A DNA stretch of 64,000 bases from Primula veris (taxonomy: Eukaryota; Streptophyta; Magnoliopsida; Ericales; Primulaceae), in the NCBI GenBank assembly GCA_963682055.1, contig OY821746.1, forward strand, positions 23,068,481 through 23,132,480, in the 5' to 3' direction. The notes beneath the pieces are model-generated. The model saw only the letters and a program-made list of their open reading frames with translations, had not been told where the DNA came from and made no database searches. The position numbers and the translations under genes were made by a program. The first letter of the stretch is position 1. Every line of letters begins with the position of its first letter. Positions 25,740-39,199 of this stretch are shown piece after piece.

Positions 25740-28700
25740 ATGATGAGCAAATCCCATTTTAGAACTGCTAATGAAGTGACACGTGTCTCAGCTGTGATCC
25801 TTGATTTGGATGGTACCCTTTTGAACACAGGTGTTTTTTCTCAGTGTATATCACTTGAACACATGTATTTTTGTCTGTTTTTTTTTTCTTGATTTGGATG
25901 GTACCCTTTTGAACACAAGTGTTTTTCTCATTGCCCATTTAAGTGTTTTGAGTTTTTTCCTTTTATTTAATGTTCACTGTATATTACTTAAACACATGTA
26001 TTTTTGTATTTTTTTTTTATTTGAATGGTACTCTTTTGAACACAGGTGTTTTTCTCATTGGTCATTTTAAGTGTTCGACTTTTTCCTTTTATTTAATGTT
26101 TACTGTATATCACTTGAACACATGTATTTTTGTCTGTTTTTTTTTTTTCTTGATTTGGATGGTACCCTTTTGAATACAAGTGTTTTTTTCATTGCCCATT
26201 TAAGTGTTTTGACTTTTTTCCTTTTAATGTTCACTGTATATTACTTAAACACATGTATTTTTTTATTTTTTTTTATTTGAATGGTACCCTTTTGAACACA
26301 GGTGTTTTTCTCATTGGTCATTTTAAGTGTTCGATTTTTTCCTTTTATTTAATGTTTACTGTATGTCACTTGAACACATGTATTTTTGTATGTTTTTTTT
26401 CCCCTTGATTTGGCCGGTACCCTTTTGAATACAGGTGTTTTTCTCATTACCTTTTCCTTTTATTTAATGTTTACTGTAGTTTCAAAAAAAAAATGTTTAC
26501 TGTATATTACTTGAACACATGTTTTTTTGTATGTTTTTTTTTTTTCTTGTGGCACTTTCGGAGATAAAAAAAAGTAAGAACAGAAACATTTTGTAAATTA
26601 TGTTTGGTTTTGTAGAAATTACTTCTAAACTTTTATTTCAGAATCATTTTACACAAGAAGTAAAGATCTGCGTTTTTTGTTAGCTTATATTGTTTTTTTT
26701 CTTATGGGGAATTCCATGAAGAATTGGTGGTACTGAATATTTTAATTTTTTCCTTAGCCAAAAGCCATTGCTCTGATTGGCTATGTGTTATTGCTTAAAA
26801 TTTGAATTTTAACATGAGTTATTAGAGAAAAGGTGCTAAATACAACTAAGATTTTCGTGATAATAGATAATACAGTTTTTATGAAACTACGAAAACTTGT
26901 TAGTTAACATTAGTTGATTAAGCTGTTATGCACCATTGCTTATGCAGAACAAGCTACAAAGGGATTATTGGGGGAGTATTTGGAAAAATATGGGAAGGTC
27001 GTCGATTCGAAAAAGGAAGAAGAGAGGCTAGGAATGATTCACAAGGAGTATGCAGTGGCTATTGTTGAATACTATCAACTCCCAATCACACCCTCAGCCT
27101 TTACCCTAGAAATCATGCCCATGTACGGAGAAAAGTAATGCCTCTGACACTTTCTCATAGTTATTCAATAAGATCAAGCTCGAATCTTGACTAATAATGA
27201 TCAATTGGAATTGGTATAGGAGTAACAAAATCATTGCAGGAAACTGATGTTTTTAATTTCTAGATTTCGTTACTTAATTATCTAATTAAGAATTAATACA
27301 GAAGGAGAAATGGTTAACGGCAGTTTTTTTTTCCCTTTCAAGATGGGCGCGTGCAAAACCTCTTCCAGGTGCTGATCGTCTTATGCAACATCTTCACAAG
27401 CATGGAGTGCCATTCGGGCTTGCCTCCAACTCTGTCAGGAAAAATGTAGACATGAAAGTCTCGCACTACAAAGGTATTTTCCTCTTGATATCTATATAGC
27501 ATAGCGTGATACTTGTTTTGTATGGTTTGTGTAAGTCTATTCGAATTTTTTACTTTTGGAAATAAAGTCGAATTTTAGTCTGTAGATGGGAAATTGTCAA
27601 TTTATGCCTGATGATTCTGCCAACTTGTTATGTTATAGTAATTCGAGGCATGCGTGTATTTGTGTTGTTATCTTGGCAAATCATTTAGGTTTGTTCTGTG
27701 ATGTTTAAATTTCCTAAATGTTACATTTGTTTAAGGATCGGATTAGTATATAGTAACTTTCATCTGTATTATTATCATTGGAATAACTTCCTTATCAGGA
27801 TAATAACGAATAAGTACCGTGATTAATGTTGAGACGTCTTCACCTTATTGTAGATATCCTTGTTCCAGCTTTGAAAAGTAATCTATCCTCTGTGCTTACT
27901 TGTTTTCTGTATTATATTTATGATGTTTTCATAGGTTAATAGACTTCTACGTTATATTATGAAGATTTGCTTTGTTTTCTGTAGGTTGGAGAGAAAGGTT
28001 TTCAGTAATTCTCGGAAGTGACCAAGTAAAATCAGGAAAACCCTCTCCTGACTTGTAAGTGGGAACTAAACATCGAAAATGTTGCAGGATGTTTCTAATT
28101 TTCTCTCTTCATCATATAAATCACAGCTCCTATTGTTGATGATCCTCCACATCATTTCTCTAACTTTTATTTGTCTACCAGATTTCTAGAAGCTGCAAGG
28201 CAAATGGGAGTTGATGCTGCCCACTGTATCGTCATAGAAGATTCCTTGTAAGTTCACTTAGTTTGAAGCTGTACAAATTGAGCATCGGATGTGTGAGCCT
28301 CTTGAGCAGTTCTTGAGTTTGCAATTTATCTTTATTCGATCATGGAACGAGACCCATATTGATAAATGGTTGGTATGTGTTTAAATATCAATAGGGTTGG
28401 TGTTAAAGCAGCTAAGGCAGCAGGAATGAAAGCAGTTGCCGTTCCTTCAATTCCGAATGCAATGGACCAGTATTCAATTGCAGATTCTGTTCTTAATTCA
28501 CTTTTAGAATTCCGACCCGAGCTATGGGGTCTTCCACCATTTGAAGATTGTATGTGAACATCTCTATAATTACAAAATATTCTTCTCAACTATTGTGTAA
28601 ATGGTATTCTGTCTATTCTCAATTCCATTTATTATAATTTTCTTGGCAGGGGTTGATGGTGGGTTGCCTATCGAACCATTGCATTTCAAGGGTCGGTACA

Positions 28701-30292
28701 GCAACGGACTTTTTTTTTGTAATGGAGGTATTGGAATTTCTCTTTTATTTACAGTTTTCAATAGAACTCCTGTATTGATGCTGGTAAGTTGTAGTACGCT
28801 ATTATATATGTTGTTCGTTATATTATATCCTAGAGATTGTTGTATTTCGGTGATAAGTTACTTGGTACTCTTGTAACTGAATAACAGGTAGCAATGAATC
28901 TATTATTCCGGATCAAGTTGTGGGAATTTTCTTTGGTTGGGCAAAGTTCGATGCGCTTAAGATCTTCAAGGTTGTGACAGATATTGGGTGGGAGCAAAGT
29001 TGCTGTAATACGAAAAGAAAAATAGTGAGTGCATTTGAACTCTCTCAGGTTTTTTACGATAGGGAATAGCTGGATCAAGATAGAAAATTTAAAAAAATTC
29101 TCTATTTTTAATGCTGGTTTGAATTAGGAAACAAGCTGGAAATAAGTAAGAAATGTGGAACTTCCAATACTTAAATGCGAATACATAGAGGTGCCTTGGA
29201 ATTAATAATTTGGAAAGTTTCAATTCAAAATTTATTGCAACCATGATTGTATATTCTTAATGCACAGTTACATTTGCTGCTATGGACCTTTCTCTGAAGC
29301 CTGAACCAATTCAAGAAAGAGAAAGTAGACTCTCTATCTGTCTCAGTATTCACTATTTAGTGTGTACCTTTTCGAGTCAGTACACCGTTGTTGCATAAGC
29401 AGACATATTTATTTCCTCCAAACGTGATCTTGTCTCAGCTGGGCTTACTGTTACGCATTTTTTGGAGATAATATCGTATATTTTGAATATGAATGGATAT
29501 TGTCATGTTCTTACTGCAGAGGCTACATCTGCTTGACGCAAGCAATGAGGCTATATGTGAACAGGATTTGCAAGTATTGTTGGTTGGCTACATCCGAGGA
29601 TTGTCGAAAGAGGTAATCCGAATAAGAACAAAGAAAACATATAAATATTCTGCTATATAAAGGGTTTGAACCGGATGTGGAAATGAATCCGGGAAATAGA
29701 ATTTTGCACTTTAACTCTACCTCGATACCATTGTACTCGTTCAACTATTATGTTCAACACATTGACCCCAACCAATGTGTTTGCTTTAAGATTGAGAAAG
29801 CTTTCATGCATTATTTTATTTGAGAAAATATAATATAATTGAAATTAACTGTAAACTGTCGGATTTTGTTACTGTCAAATACATACAGAATTAGAAACTT
29901 TTCATTGATGATTGATTGACAGGTTTAAAACTAAAGAATAGGACAATATCCTTACGCTAGAATATATTCAACTTAACTTTTAGTCGCACATATTGTTCCT
30001 CAAACAACAGTTCTGAAAAATAGAGTTGTTCTCTTGCCTTTCCGTTAATCATGCTCTCATTGATCACTCTGAAGTTCTCGTTTTCTTGTCAGTACAGATA
30101 GTAGACTTAAAGTTGGACAGGGTCATTTTGTTGTTAGTTTTAGTATATACATCCTCTTAACGAAGGTGCGCTGAACAGGAAAATGAAGGGGAAGGCGTTG
30201 GAATTCTTGAAAGAGACAAGTCCATAGCTCAGACATCTTTGAATTCTTCCACATTCGGCGATCATATGCTGTTGTTTTCAGAAACTTCATGA
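25740..30292 (+). CDS. FMN hydrolase/riboflavin kinase homologue, ten exons, kinase half eroded
   Basis: Homologue of the plant bifunctional FMN hydrolase/riboflavin kinase, which interconverts riboflavin and FMN. Predicted exons: 25740-25830, 26948-27134, 27343-27473, 27985-28054, 28182-28247, 28395-28549, 28650-28727, 28888-29024, 29520-29612 and 30179-30292, all GT-AG and in phase, giving 373 residues, close to the family length of about 380. The HAD phosphatase half is complete: DLDGT (Asp22/Asp24), ASNS (about 120-123), GKPSPD (Lys about 155) and IEDS (about 178-181). The C-terminal riboflavin kinase half is recognisable in FFGWAK, DIGW and LLVGYIRG, but the GRGSK-LG-PTAN nucleotide-binding segment is replaced by GRYSNGLFFCN, and the last exon is unlike the family tail. 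The phosphatase is probably active; kinase activity is doubtful. A nearby second ATG at 25743 is equally possible as start. Confidence 0.85.
25803..26535 (+). repeat. Tandem array of the exon-1 end and donor site, intron 1 of the FMN hydrolase gene
   Basis: Six units begin at about 25803 (the genuine exon end), 25891, 26022, 26152, 26277 and 26407; spacing is about 130 bp except the first (88 bp). Each repeats GATTTGGATGGTACCC...GAACACAGGTG or a variant, so the codons of HAD motif I and the splice donor are multiplied inside the intron. Units two and four share one variant, three and five another, giving a dimeric period of about 260 bp. In units three and five the aspartate codons are changed. 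Confidence 0.88.
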
Positions 30293-31638
30293 AATAGTGC
30301 CTCCACTGGTTCATACGAGAAGGAACGAGTAATTGTATGTCTCAGTTTTGTTTTTAAAAAATAGAGCCTTCCAATGTATGGAATAAAGAGATCGTGAAGA
30401 TTTCTTTGTAAAGATTGACAACGTTCATTTACTAGTTGCCCTTCCTTCAGAATTTCCTATTATTTCTACCTGTGTTGGTCTAGAAATGACAATTGCATTT
30501 AGAAGAATTTCAAGTCATTACATCAAGGTGAAATATGTTTAGCTTTATTTAGAACTTTGTAGTCCGCATATCCGTGATCTTTTGGAGTAATTTTCAATAA
30601 TAAAGAACTGCTATATATATAATCAAGGACGAGAAGCAAGATGAAAATCAAATTAGATAAAATATAATTTTTTTTATTAAATCTGTAAATAGTGAAATTT
30701 GCAAAATTTCTCAGCCTTCATAGATTATCAGACATGGAGAACTTGATCCCAAAAAAAAGACATGAAGAACAATCCACCAACGATAGTTTGTACTTTGTAT
30801 CGGATGCGGGTCCTTCTTCTTTCATGGGATGATTTGAATGCGTCAAGTCAACCTTGAGACATTTCTGGCAACATTTCTTTAACGTGTTTGTAGTTAGTGA
30901 CATCTTTTACCAAAATCGGTACAAGAAAATGTACGAAAATGATGCGGAGGTAGGGCAGGACCGACCAGAGATTCCGGGGACGCTATGTGTAGTAGTGGAT
31001 GCTTAATTTATTATTATTACTCTTTGGTTATGTCCATATTATTTTTGAACTTATTTCGTTATTTATTATTAAGCAGTCCATGAACTTTGTCATGGGTATT
31101 AAACGCTATTATTTGCTTTTATATTCAAATTTTTATTGGAAAAACACAAGACAAATTCTTCCCTCTCTAACCTGATCTATTTCAACTCCAATCTCTAACA
31201 TGTTTCGCATGGAATCAAGATTACTCATGACTCACTCTCCAACATTGTACCAGATCATGCTGTAATGTCAATGCAGTGCCGTTTTCATAGTTTTGGGAGT
31301 CTTATGTCATCTTAAAAATGAGATTTTTTTTTTTATCTATAATAGAAAAAAAAACTATTTAAATAAAATTGATAAAATACAATTAATAAATGGTAAAATA
31401 TTAAACTATAAAATATTAAATGCAATAACTTGACCACATTTTAAAAAAAATCAATAATACGACGCAATTTTTTTACAAATTTCGCATTCGACCTAAAATT
31501 ATAATATGGATTTTTAAAAAGGAGATAAGGGACCAAATCTGTTATCTATTTAACAAATCATTTTTTTCCTGTTTTATTTAATACAGAAGACCACATAGAA
31601 CCTTAAATAAATTAAATGGTTCATTAGTATACTAAATT

Positions 31639-31694
<56 letters not shown>

Positions 31695-33792
31695 TTTGTC
31701 TGCACCAAAATTTGAACACGGTTGACTAGAATTTTTAATAAGTAAGCCAACCACCCAACCAAAAATAATTATTGATTAGAAAACGTAAATGAATTTTATA
31801 TATACATTTAATATTCTACTAAACGGAAGTTTTGAAAATATACGTTTTTTTATGACTTTAGGCCCCTCGTATGCATGTTGGTCCTGGTCCAAAATCCGGC
31901 CATGTGTCAACGGAATAATAGTTTTTTTACAAACTCATCATCATTTATTGCTGTTCGTCTGTTTGATGAGAAACGAATGACCACCTTTAGAGCTATGGAG
32001 GAGGAGATAACAGGCATGGGTATTGAAATGACATAGTGGAGGAAACTTGGGGGCCGACTAGGCGTTGTGGGAAGCGGCAGCATCCGGCGATGAAGCCTTA
32101 GTCGTGATTGAAGTTTGACAGGCAGCAGCAATGCCTTGGGCCAATTCCACTTGCGATAGGGGGCGGACGGGATCCAACCCAGGCCACTGTGGCAGGGGGT
32201 TAGGCTTTAACTCTACTTGTGGGCCCGTCTACGACAAAGTTATGAAGATAGGTCAATGCTAACGGAGGTAGAAAAGGGGGAAAAACTTGAAAAAACTGAG
32301 GGTGGGGCAGAAGAAGAAGCGGACTATTCTGCAGTCCCGAGTTTTCATGTAAGGATGTAGCGGAGTGATTAGAACGACTTTCCCTAAGTTTTCGAGAACT
32401 GAAAATTAGGGGGACAAGACCATATATGTAATGCGGCCATGGTTTGAAAGGCGGTGCGTGAGAATGGTATTGGGAGTTTGGAAACCTGACTGGTTGAGGG
32501 GCCCGCTTGTTAAGCGAGTTGGGAAGGGAACAGCCTACGTGGCCGTAAAAAATGGAGAGTGGGTGGGGGGGGTCACCGACAAAGGTGGGTACTGGGTAGT
32601 AACTAGTAAGTGAGCAGATTAAAAAAGCGGTAACGACAAATTTATTTATTTCAAGTCATATTTCTTGTCCAAATAATTTATTTATTTTGTGTGTTATTTT
32701 AAATAAATAAAAAATAATATATTTATATTGGGTTTACATGTGTGATGTCCAATTTGTAATTTTTCAACAATTTTAAATGTTTCAGTTTTTACAATCAAAA
32801 CATCAAAACCTGAACAAAGCCGAAACGAAAATTATCAGGGTTTGGTTTATGCCGAAACTGAACTGGATAATTTTCAGTTTTGGTTTCAGTTTATGCCAAA
32901 ACCAAACGGAATAATTTTTGGTTTTGGTTTCGGCTTATGAGAAAAATGAAAATGAACCGATTCCATCTCTACTTTTAATGACTTGAATGTCTCAAACTCA
33001 CATCACTCAGGTTCCTATTAGCGGGATGGACAAGGGCTTGCACAGCCATTAGCGAAATCGTTTCAAGTGTCTCTGTGTGCATCGGCAGCATGTAGTTGAC
33101 TTAAAAATTCATAAATTGATCACCATTCTTCATGCAGTGTTAAAAAGCTCGAAAATCCAGTGTTTAATATCTTTGAGATTAACATGAGTAATGGCTTTAG
33201 AAGACTAATGGCGTGAGATGTGTCAATAATTGACAATAGCCAGATGGACCTTCTCCTACCCAACCAATGATCATGCAACGTGTCAATAATGTCTACACGT
33301 TATCAAGCGTTTATTTGTTATGTTGGACCAGCAGGCTAGATTTAGCAATTATCTTCTTTTTGAGCATAAATGAGAATTCTTATTTTTGGGTAAGCAAATG
33401 CAGTTCAAGTATTAAATTAAAAAAATAAATAAGGCAACCTACGTTAGGGGAGATAAATGATAAGAGACCGGCTTTTGTTCATTAAGAAGAGAAGACTGAA
33501 CACAATCAGAGAACTTAAAAAGAATTAACAATATACATATAAAATGAGGGTTCTTTTACAACATAAGTCGAGAAACCAGTCAAAGAATCGAATGTTGTAG
33601 CGCTTGTAATCCAATACAAAGATACAATAATACATGTGATTTGTGAACAAGAAATGCTATTTTCAAAGAATCAATGGTTGATACGTAAGGAACCCATGAA
33701 AAAATATACAACTACAAATAGGAACTAACAAATCTATTTAAGTTTTCTTCTTCTTTTCATAGAGCAATTTATGGAAGGGGGCTTACTTTTAA
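30293..33792. other. Intergenic between FMN hydrolase and TTL genes
   Basis: No supported gene. A (TA)n run lies at 31644-31690. A distinctly GC-richer, unrecognised block covers about 31980-32630. A GGTTTTGGTTTCGG-type low-complexity stretch follows at about 32780-32960. Confidence 0.5.
31644..31690. repeat. (TA)n microsatellite
   Basis: 47 bp of uninterrupted alternating T and A. Confidence 0.95.
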
Positions 33793-36700
33793 CTAGCTAG
33801 CGCCCATGTTAGCTTCTCCAAGCTGCATTTTCTTCATCGAACTTTGTGCTAGGCGAAGAGATTCACTAACTTGACTATCCCCAGGAAGTTCCTTTCGCAA
33901 GACCTCATAGTCTTTCACTGCTTCTCCCCATCTTTCAAGCTATAAACCGGAAGAAAAAAAGTTACAAACCACCGTGATGAGCCTTATAGATATTACCTAG
34001 TCATTTTGCTAGGCTCCTCATGTGAAGGCTAACGTCTATTTTATTCTTTTTCGTAATATGTTGGTTAATGGACTATTGGACTATTTAGTTATTTTGGGTT
34101 TTTATTTTTATTTACAGTAGGAGTACACATTTTACGGTCAAGCATGTTTAATAATCAGAAGTAGGATCCTTCTCATCTGTCTTTCCATTTAATCACTACC
34201 GAGTCCTTTTTTTCTTCTCTTTTCTTACTGATTATCAATATGTATTTTTGTTTGGCTAGGATTAGGGGTTCTACAAAACGTTGAATATTAGTTTTAAGAT
34301 ACTGGATATACATTTGTACGCATAGGACATACCTTCACATTTGAGACAGCCCTCCGAAGAAGAGCCTTTGTGTAATTTGGGTGAATTTTTAGGGCTTGGT
34401 TACAGTCCACGATAGATTGTTCCCACAGTCCAAGCTTAGACCAACAAATTGCCCTGTTGCAATACAGCACAGAATTGGACAGTTCGTACTTAAGGCCATC
34501 CCCATAGGCCGTGCTGGCTTCTGAAAATCTTTCAGCATCGAAAAGATCTTTACCACGAGAACGAGCTCTTGATACCAATTTTACATTATTCAACAGTAGA
34601 GCAACTTCAATATTATTATGATCTAGCTTAGCAGCCTTCTCTGCTGCTGCCATTGCACTCTCGAACCTGGAATTTTGACAAAATTATATTAGAACTCAGA
34701 ACAGATTGCTGCCTTTAAATTCAGGAATCAGGCACAAAATGTACTTACAAACTGAAGACTTTTTATCGGTTTCGTAACACGTGTTGTAACTTGTAAGAAA
34801 AAGAAATTGGATTGAAACAATTCTGCTTCCCGGAGTCACTATTAGTAAAATGCACATGACAATGTTTTAGTCAAAATTTTATGGTTTTTTAGTTAGAAGA
34901 GAACTGAAGAAACATGTTCTAAGGGTCAGGTCCCAGAAAAGTTTTTAGTGCATTTGCCAGTAAACGCGTTTCAAATTTACCAAGTTTCTTACCTTCCTTT
35001 CGATACATTACTTGGAAAGAAAGGAGGTAATTCCAACTTGGTACAAGGTCTAAAATTCAACTAGCACATGTTAAGGGATCTCTTTTCCAAAGAGGTACAT
35101 ACATATACCCACAAAACAAAACCCACTCTCTCACTAGAAAAACCCACTACCACCACCACTCCTGGTGACAAAATTATTCACTTTGGTGACGGTAGGAGCT
35201 GTGGCTGCAGGAGGATTTTGGGGTGCCCCTGATTTGTGTTTTCCGTCAGTTTTTCAGTCATTCACCCGAGGCGGTAGGGTTTGGGATGGTAGAAGCAATG
35301 GAAATTTTCAACAAATTGTGGAGGTTTTGAGTTTGTAATTATGTGGGTGTGGGTATAATGAGGGATCATAATGCTGAAACATGTACATGAAAACGCCTAA
35401 CAATTTTTAAAAAAGGCAACCAAGTACATTTGTCAAAGGTAGTTTTGTATCTGACCTTCCAAATGCCATGTCAACGAGGGATTGGACATACTGCAAATAC
35501 GCTTCCAAAAGCATGCCGCAGAACTTAGTTTGTAAACACGAAGCAGGGTATGTTTCTGCATTAATGATACTTGATAAGCTAAAGTCTGCATTTGCAAGCT
35601 GATGGAGCTTCACAAATGCTTCTCCCTTAGAAGCCATAATCTGTAAGTAAATGAGTTTAGTAGGCAACTTGAATATATATTCTGTTTTCTTTAATTTATT
35701 AATTTAGTTACATTATGAAAATCGAGATATTACCTGAGGAGAAGAATCTGCCCCAGCTATTTTCGCTGCCTCGCATTCTCGCAGCACACGCTTCCAATCA
35801 CCAATCTTCCGCGCGTCTGCACATTGACTAAGATGTTTCTCCACTAGAACTAGTTTTTCAAGTTCAGATTTATCATTCGGTTGGCCGTTAAAACAAAGAT
35901 GATTACGGGCATTTTCAACCTGTCCCAACCTGTGCGTATTCAGTGTTAAAGTATGTCGAGAAGTTAGTATGGAAAATTAGGTATATTAAATAGCTTTCTT
36001 TGTAAATTCGCAAAAGTCAGGAGTTTAATGTTGTGTCAAGTAAATAATTGGACTATTAAATGAATAGGGTACTTCTTTTGACCTTCTAGGGGAATGGATG
36101 TGTATTAGGACAATATCATTAATTACATGTGTTCTAATCTATTGTACATATTGGAAATTAGAATCGTGAGATTTTTCTGATAACAACCACCAACCAAAAC
36201 ATACCAAATTCATTATACACTATTCAAAATCCAAACAAATCACAACAGCAAAGATCCATCTCTTTAATTAACTATATACTGCTAACCCAAAATTAGTTAT
36301 GTTTCATTAAAAACAAAAAACAGATAAGCATATGTTAGACATTCACAACCACCAAGAGAACTTAATCTTAGCTCAGTTCCAACAATTAAAGATTCTATGT
36401 ATTTAACACAAACAAACAAAAATAGTGGTAGTTGGGTACATATCATTCTCAGGATTAGGACCTAAGAAAGCAATCCCATAATTAACAATTACCATTAAGG
36501 GTATCAACAACGATAAGGAACCAAGATTTTTTTTTGCTAAATCAATCAATACCCCACAAAATAGACAGAAACAAACAGCAAATCCATTATCCACTATCCA
36601 GAACTTGGACCAATCCAAAGACAGCCCATACTGAAAATATTCCTACTCTCAATACAGACGAAAATAAAATAACCAGTATTCTTGACCTAAAAAAGATTTC

Positions 36701-39114
36701 TGCCCAATGTATTTTTTGCATTTTCCATATCAGTTGATACCACGTTGACAAAAAGCTTCTTGATTACTTTAATATGCTTGAATGTAAGAAAGAAACACCA
36801 GTAAAAAAGTGCTTCAGAGGTACAGAATTGTCGCACAAAATGGACAAAAGCAAATGCAAAGACAAATAAACAAACGAGTAACTAAGATAATTCATAGAGA
36901 TTAACGTCTGCCCTCTAGTTTCTTCGTATAAAACAAGGCTCGCTCGACTCTGTAGTTGCTAAATCAGAAATGAGCTATTTCTGCTACTTCTCCTAGTGGT
37001 TTTGAGGGTCCAGTGTGACAATCATCCATGTACTAACCAAAATACAACCCACGATTAGGACTTATTAATACTACTTTAAGCACGTAACTTTCGTCTGTAC
37101 ATTGATCATACGATATTCAAAGATAAAGAACATTTGCCAGAAGTATTTAGCTGCCAGCTTCTTTAAGTGTCTTTAACTCTTAATAAGCATCTACATCTCT
37201 ATCTCTAAAACACAAAAATTCCTTAAATTTTAAGGTTTCATCACACAAAAAATGGTTCACATCAGCTACCCTTAAGAATACCTTAAAAATACATTTAGTT
37301 AGAAATCTTCCTACATACAAGGAAACTCATGTCTCTCTCAAAACTAAAGTAATAACTAGTTATTCCATTCTTTATCTCTTATTTTCACTCCAACCACACA
37401 AAACTAATAATTTCATCTTATCGAGAATATCTCTATATGTGAAAAAGTAATAATAAATAAACATGACAGGGTAATTGATAAGGAAGCTGAAAATTAGTAA
37501 AAGTAGTTAAAAAATGAATTTTCCACCACAACCAAAACTGGTTAGTAACCGGATGCAGTTGCTCTGTAGCCAGCTTTATCTACCTAAAAGCAACATTCAA
37601 ACTTACTACTACATCACAATCATATTCATGAAAACATTAGTTACCCTATATATCAGGGATTGATTGATAAAAATAGGTTGCATCAGTTACCCTTTACTAC
37701 TCCTACAAGTAAGGGAATTTACAAGGTGAAATGAGTCAGATGACAATCCCCTAGAAATATATTCACACATTTTTAAAGTTCATCATTCCTTCTCAACCAC
37801 ACATCTTTCAAACACAATTACTATTTTATAGGAAAACTAGATTATTGCATCTAAAATATCTCAAAAGTGTTTAAAGTAAACAAATTAGGAGTAATAAATT
37901 AGGAGCTTAGTTGTGAGTAAGGGTGGCATTTACCTATGAAAAAGAGAGGCCAGCCTGTGATGAGCCCTATCATAGCCAACATCGATCCTCACCGCCACCT
38001 CACACTCCCTAACCGCCTCCGAAACCTTCCCAATCATCGCCAACGCCGCTGCCTTGTTACTCCTGTACGCCGCATTCTCCGGAGACAACAAAATCGCCTT
38101 ATCGTAACAAGCCAACGCCTCTGCAAAGTTCCCCTTCCTGTACAACTCGTTACCCTCCCTCTTCACCTCCTCGGGATCCAATGCTGACCTGGCACGGACT
38201 ATGCTCCCGTGGCCGTAGTTGGCAGTTCCCGACCCTAATATGTCGGCACGGGCACGCGATGACGCGGCGATCTTGGACTTCGGGACGACTCCGGAGGGGC
38301 AGATGTTGCCTGAAGGGGACGATGACGTGGCGGGGACACGTTTTGGAGGGACGGAGGGAGAAGAGACGGATGCCGCGGCCCCGTTGCTGGCGGAGCAGGC
38401 GCTGCCGCCGCTGCTGCTGCTGCTGGCTGCACAATTCGTTACGAAAACTCAAAATCCACATTAATACAATATATATATACATAATCATATATATCTATTA
38501 CTTCTCGAACTCACCCAAAACAGCTTCAAAACACAACTAATTCAAAACAAAGTACCACGATCCAATATAAAAACTCAAAATCCACACTAACTAAACACAT
38601 TTTCGACTGTAATACAATATATATACATACATAACTAACCTAAAACAGCTACAAAACACAACTAATTCGAAAGAAATAAAATACTACGATCCTTTAAAAA
38701 ATTCAAAATCCACACTAATTAAACACATTTTCGACTGTAATACAATATATACATAATCATATATATTTTGAACTAATTAAACAGCTACAAATCACATTTT
38801 GAACTGATTAAACAGCTACAAAACTCAAAATCCGCACTAATTAAGCACATTTTGGACTAACCCAAAACAGTTACAAAAACACAACTAATTCGGAAAAAAA
38901 ACGTAATAAAAAACACAAAACCCGCACCACCGGAGTAGATCAGAGGCGACCCGACAGAGGCTGATCTGCGGTGACGAGGCACGGATCGGGGAGTCTCCAT
39001 ATCTCCGGAGGCAGTGCGGCGGTTGAAAGCGGAGGAAGCGTCGGAGGAGCTGTGACGTGGCGTTATCTTGGACCCCAGATCCAGCTCCCTGAAATCAGGC
39101 TTGTTTTGGTTCAT
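33793..39114 (-). CDS. TTL-type TPR protein lacking the thioredoxin domain, six exons
   Basis: Member of the plant TETRATRICOPEPTIDE THIOREDOXIN-LIKE family (scaffold proteins linked to brassinosteroid, osmotic and cellulose synthesis responses). Exons on the minus strand: 39114-38928, 38426-37934, 35929-35734, 35640-35456, 34666-34333 and 33939-33793, with GT-AG borders and compatible phases; 513 residues. Seen in order: the family head [12 protein letters not shown] (4-15), HRRSASV...LIYSG (about 48-62), a Ser/Ala low-complexity linker with SGNICPSG (102-108), a first TPR cluster from about 146 ([15 protein letters not shown]), a middle helical region, and a second TPR cluster ([23 protein letters not shown]). 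The frame ends at TAG (33795-33793) after LGEANMGAS. Known TTL proteins run to nearly 700 residues with a C-terminal thioredoxin-like domain; no trace of it was found downstream. Confidence 0.88.
38448..38915. repeat. About 125-bp tandem repeat filling TTL intron 1
   Basis: Four diverged units start near 38448, 38572, 38701 and 38823, each beginning TTCAAAATCC or CTCAAAATCC and containing CAGCTACAAAACACAACTAA or a variant. The repeat makes up nearly the whole of intron 1 (38427-38927). Confidence 0.85.
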
Positions 39115-39199
39115 TATAGTAATGAGTATAGTGATTTTATGATTTGTAGAAAGTATAGGGGGCAATGTGTAAGATTTTGAAGAAGAGATTTAGATTTGT

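Noticed and set aside
25831..26280. Overlapping Phe-rich open frames of 67-79 codons
   Set aside because: They translate the intron tandem array of the FMN hydrolase gene; the HAD motif in them comes from the repeated exon end.
38150..38540. Arg-rich frames of 65-119 codons on both strands
   Set aside because: Shadows of GC-rich TTL exon 2 in other frames.
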